64,000 nucleotides of DNA from Hirudinaria manillensis (taxonomy: Eukaryota > Annelida > Clitellata > Hirudinida > Hirudinidae): NCBI GenBank assembly GCA_034509925.1, contig CM067531.1, positions 5,984,001 to 6,048,000 on the forward strand, in the 5' to 3' direction. The notes below the pieces were generated by a model, which had not been told where the DNA came from, searched no databases, and worked only from the letters and a program-made list of their open reading frames with translations. Each line of letters begins with the position of its first letter. The first letter of the stretch is position 1. The position numbers were made by a program, and so were the translations under genes. Positions 60,958 through 64,000 of this stretch are shown piece by piece.

Positions 60958-62142
60958 TCACGGCTCGTCGCGTACCGGACGCTCGAAACTAGCTTTCGGA
61001 TTACTTTTAATCTCAAAAGCATTTTGTCGAGTCTTTTTTCCGAAGGGCTTGCGTTTCGAGACGTCGTCGGGTCCGCATTCGTGTACCGAACGACGTTTCG
61101 AATGCAAGGGCTTGCTTGTCCTATTTGAGGTTTTCTTAGTCAAGGAAGGAGCTGAGGCAGAGTCACGCAAATGCACTTTTCTTGAACTCAAGATATTTTG
61201 CAGTTTTTTTTGTTGTTCAATGGCATCTTGGTTTAATGGCTTTTAAGTGATTAAATTGTTTACAGGTTTGGCTGATTTTAACGATTTCGGCTTCTTTTCG
61301 GCGGGCGGGTTCTTTAATTTGTGGGATTAATGTTTTTCACGTGCTGCTCAGTGGAATGTGCCAAGCATTTAGTTCAGCTGTTGATCAAAGTAATCAAGTC
61401 TTTTATTTTATTTGGTATTGTGGATCTGCAATAAGTAATTTTTAAGGTAAGATTCAGATAATGGGTAAAAGGACAAGATTGAAAGTCACTTACGTTAGGG
61501 TAGTCAATGGTTCGTTCCAGTTTGTAGGGACTCTGTTCACGGGTGCCTAAGATTTGGATAATGCCTTTGGAGGCATCTGTGGGGTATGGCAGGATGTGTG
61601 GCTTTGAAGCGTGAAGGTATTTGAAACACAGGACTCCAACAGCGCTGCTTGGGCTAATTGGGTTTATGATTTGGGTCTTGTCTCTGAGATTTATGCTGTC
61701 TCGTAGACTAGAGACCTGCGAGGGTCGGTGGGCCAGGCTAGTAGACTCAGATAAATGGGCATGCCGGCGTTTGAGGCGGGCCGTTGTGTTCTCAGATTTA
61801 CATATTCGATGTCATAAAATACTATTTCCTGTACAGCCAGAAGTACCATACTTAATCGGTGAAACATTTCTGAACAAAAGGTTAGCTCAGATGTTCCGTT
61901 TACTTCTGAAACCAAATAAATGCCAGTATCTTCATCACTTTGGAACGAGAGGCAGAGTTAATGACTTAAAAGTGAGGCCATGAAGATTAACGTTTTTGCT
62001 TTACAACTTAAATTAGAAAATAATTTAATTATTTCCAATTCGAGTTTCTCTAAGATGGCAGTTTTTGACAATTGATCGAACTTTTCTTTCTTCTCCAAAC
62101 TTCATCTTCCTCCTCTTCTTGGGGAGCGAATTTCAATTCCAT
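60958..62142 (-). CDS. Unrecognised 157-aa highly basic protein
   Basis: Four exons join in frame: 62142-62082, 61576-61494, 61311-61264, 61239-60958 (stop TGA). The start is MELKFAPQEEEEDEVWRRKK, acidic then basic. The middle reads GIIQILGTREQSPYKLERTI. The last exon is Lys/Arg/Ser-rich (LTKKTSNRTSKPLHSKRRS, SKRKPFGKKTRQNAFE). No domain recognised; composition suggests a nuclear or nucleic-acid-associated protein. Acceptors of exons 3 and 4 are AAAG, as in other genes here. Exon 1 lies within the inverted-repeat element 61706-62520 and its donor (GTTCGA) is weak, so the true first exon may be elsewhere. It is tail-to-tail with Rac1, 297 bp apart, so the 3' UTRs may overlap. Confidence 0.6.
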
Positions 62143-62520
62143 GGAGTTTCATTCAAATTTTGATTCACAAAACTATTGAAATTTTATTACAACCTGTGAT
62201 ACCTTATGGGTAGAGACGAAATAATTGAGACTTTGATGCATTACATGCTGTGATTATTCAGAAACTAGACAAAAGAGTAAAACAATGTATGCTGAGTTAT
62301 TTTTGCATTATAATAACAAAAATTCTTAGATCTAATTTGCATATCAGACTTATATAGTGAAAGCGTGATTATTAAGATCATGTATGGGACGGATGCATAA
62401 CTCGAGCGGGTCGGCTCTTACCTGACTTTCACATTTAGAGGGCCTGGCCAGACGGGCGTGATAAATCTGAAAGTGGGCCGGGCTAGGACAAAAATATTCG
62501 ACATTTGCAGGTCTCTAGTC
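61706..62520. mobile_element. 815-bp element bounded by 16-bp inverted repeats
   Basis: The left end GACTAGAGACCTGCGA matches the reverse complement of the right end (TTGCAGGTCTCTAGTC) with one mismatch. Both ends have nearby GGGCC/GGCTAG-type GC-rich motifs in opposite orientation (GGGCCAGGCTAG left, GGGCCGGGCTAG right), as in the neighbouring hAT element. No transposase frame. No convincing 8-bp target duplication; a TA on each side of the GAGACC ends would also fit. Non-autonomous DNA transposon, superfamily uncertain. Confidence 0.65.
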
Positions 62521-62696
62521 TCTTCTGGCTGCCAGAATGTGTTAATTTGGCGAATGTGATTTATATTGGCCTCTTCATTTTTCATGCCAGAAGACGGTCA
62601 CTTAGGGACCGTATCGGTGCGAGGGGTGCGCCGATATTTTTTTGGTGGCGAGTGTGTTCTACGTATCTCGCATGAGTATTCTTAGGATTTTTATAA

Positions 62697-62704
62697 GTTC
62701 GCGA
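62697..62704 (+). repeat. hAT target site duplication, left
   Basis: GTTCGCGA, identical to 63571-63578 on the other side of the element. Confidence 0.9.
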
Positions 62705-63570
62705 TAGTGATCGACCGGGGCGTCAATTTTAGCCGGGGCCGGGTTAGGGGGAGCGGTTGCCGGGGGCAGCCGGGACCGGGGTTCAGGCGGGCCGGGGTTA
62801 GCCGGGACCGGGGTTGAAGCCCGGGTTAGGGAGGCAATCTATAATAACGTTAACTAACGGTGCTTTTATTCTCTAAGCATGTTGTAAACGTCAAATAATA
62901 TATAAGTATGCTTATTATGTCAAAGAGATTCTGTAAAACCTGTAATTAAAAAAATTTTTCACAACGACAACTCTTCCACGCTCCGTTGCGAAAACTTAGA
63001 AAAACATTAAATCGTTGATGGAATCTCATGAAAATCAAATCTTATTGAATACTAATTGATTACTGTTTTGTGAACGCAATAGTGATGAAAGTTAAACGGT
63101 AATTTTTTTAAAACTCATAGTTTTAAGGACATCATTCCAGGTTCCAGCCGATGATGTTTTTTAACACCATCGAGTTAAGGAAACTTTCTCATGCTCCTTT
63201 CGAGGGGAGGTACCTGAATCTTGTTGAGGAACCCAGTAATGTTTTTTTTTAATTAAAAGCTACGAGGAGATTGGATATCTAGGATGACTGATGGATTTTC
63301 CAGAAAGTTCCATGAAATATTATTGGTGAATGGGTACCTGAGGACTTTAACTCTCTGAACGATATATTTTATGATTCGTCGGATGATGAATAAATTTTAT
63401 TTAAGTTTGCAAAGCTAAAAATTCCACTTTTGTTTACCCCCGGCTAAACCCCGGTTGAATTTAAGCCGGGGCGGGACCGGGGAATGTTAAAAAGCCGGGA
63501 CCGGGGCCGGGACCCCGGTGGTAAAAAAGGCCGGGGTTCAGCCGGGTCCGGGGTCCCCGGTCGTTCACTA
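62705..63570. mobile_element. hAT-type non-autonomous DNA transposon, 866 bp
   Basis: Terminal inverted repeats TAGTGATCGACCGGGG (left) and TAGTGAACGACCGGGG (right, reverse complement), 15 of 16 identical. Flanking them is a perfect 8-bp direct repeat GTTCGCGA (62697-62704 and 63571-63578), the hallmark hAT target duplication. Both subterminal regions are dense in CCGGGACCGGGG-like GC-rich motifs, unlike the AT-rich middle. No transposase frame. The intact duplication suggests a fairly recent insertion. Confidence 0.92.
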
Positions 63571-63578
63571 GTTCGCGA
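63571..63578 (+). repeat. hAT target site duplication, right
   Basis: GTTCGCGA, identical to 62697-62704. Confidence 0.9.
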
Positions 63579-64000
63579 ATCCTTCTAAATTTACTTAACA
63601 TATAAAAAAAACTGACCAAGGAATAATACCAGCATCGATTAGGCTGGAATACAGTTCGAGTCCAAAATTACAACCTGTGATACCTTATGGCAGAGGCTGG
63701 AAAACTCTTGGAGAACTTCTAGTTAGTTATCCGGCCTAAAGAAGTTCTCCGGTTAATTAGTGGTGCGGCCCAGCGTGTCTTCGTAAAACGTTTGTATGGC
63801 CTAATACGAAGGAGGTTTGCAAACCATTGCCTTGCAGTCTCTGAAACTGTCAGTTTTAAAAACCATTGAATTAGACCGTAGCATGTCGGTTTTAGAAATA
63901 TTTCTAAGCACTTCATTCTTTATTAATGGGTTAATTACAATATTAATTGCCTTGATATCGCCATTTTCATGAGATGAATGTTTGGGATTTCGAGTTTCAC
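63579..64000. other. Right flank; possible hAT debris
   Basis: Minus-strand CAATGGTTTTTAAAACTG and AATGGTTTGCAAACC near 63810-63870 resemble degenerate hAT termini of the CAGTGGTTCTCAAAC type. A 24-bp block at 63667-63690 repeats 62186-62209. No gene. Confidence 0.35.

Overview
This is animal nuclear DNA: AT-rich, full of microsatellites, with intron-split genes and several degenerate transposons. There is no bacterial or organellar gene structure. All products were worked out by hand from reading frame, splice phase and recalled family motifs; no search was run. The best clue to the lineage is a small heat-shock protein with two alpha-crystallin domains in one chain (32117-34350), an arrangement well known in flatworms. 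I therefore lean towards a platyhelminth with a fairly compact genome, but this is an inference.

Layout: the 5' part of a USP36/USP42-like deubiquitinase (38-683, -); cyclin K (1891-4198, -); an unrecognised 430-aa protein (5230-6580, +); a MICAL-like CH/LIM/bMERB protein (7462-12612, -); a repeat-rich stretch with no convincing gene (12.6-16.8 kb); an unrecognised 249-aa protein behind a TATA box (17131-19562, +); a GPI-anchor-like immunoglobulin-superfamily protein (22754-28164, +); the double-ACD small heat-shock protein (-) followed by an 885-bp (GGAT)n array; a small secreted D8C protein (36081-38921, -) with LINE debris in its large intron; a SUEL-lectin-like single-pass membrane protein (39617-43002, +); pentanucleotide arrays butted against a LINE reverse-transcriptase remnant (44.3-45.9 kb); an unrecognised, probably myristoylated 647-aa protein (46511-49334, +); LINE and Tc1 remnants (50.3-51.6 kb); a gene with a MULE-transposon-like module (52831-54151, -); a 171-bp tandem repeat; axonemal dynein light chain 1 (55609-57811, -); Rac1 (58618-60660, +); a small basic protein (60958-62142, -) whose first exon appears to lie inside an inverted-repeat element; and an 866-bp hAT-type element with a perfect 8-bp target duplication (62705-63570).

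The genes are functionally unrelated: ubiquitin removal, transcription-elongation cyclin, actin/Rab trafficking (MICAL-like), Rac signalling, cilia (DNAL1), stress (sHSP) and cell surface or secreted proteins (Ig, D8C, SUEL). Order and orientation give no sign of co-regulation beyond head-to-head and tail-to-tail neighbours. Exon coordinates are in the evidence fields; nearly all predicted junctions keep frame, which is the main support for the models.
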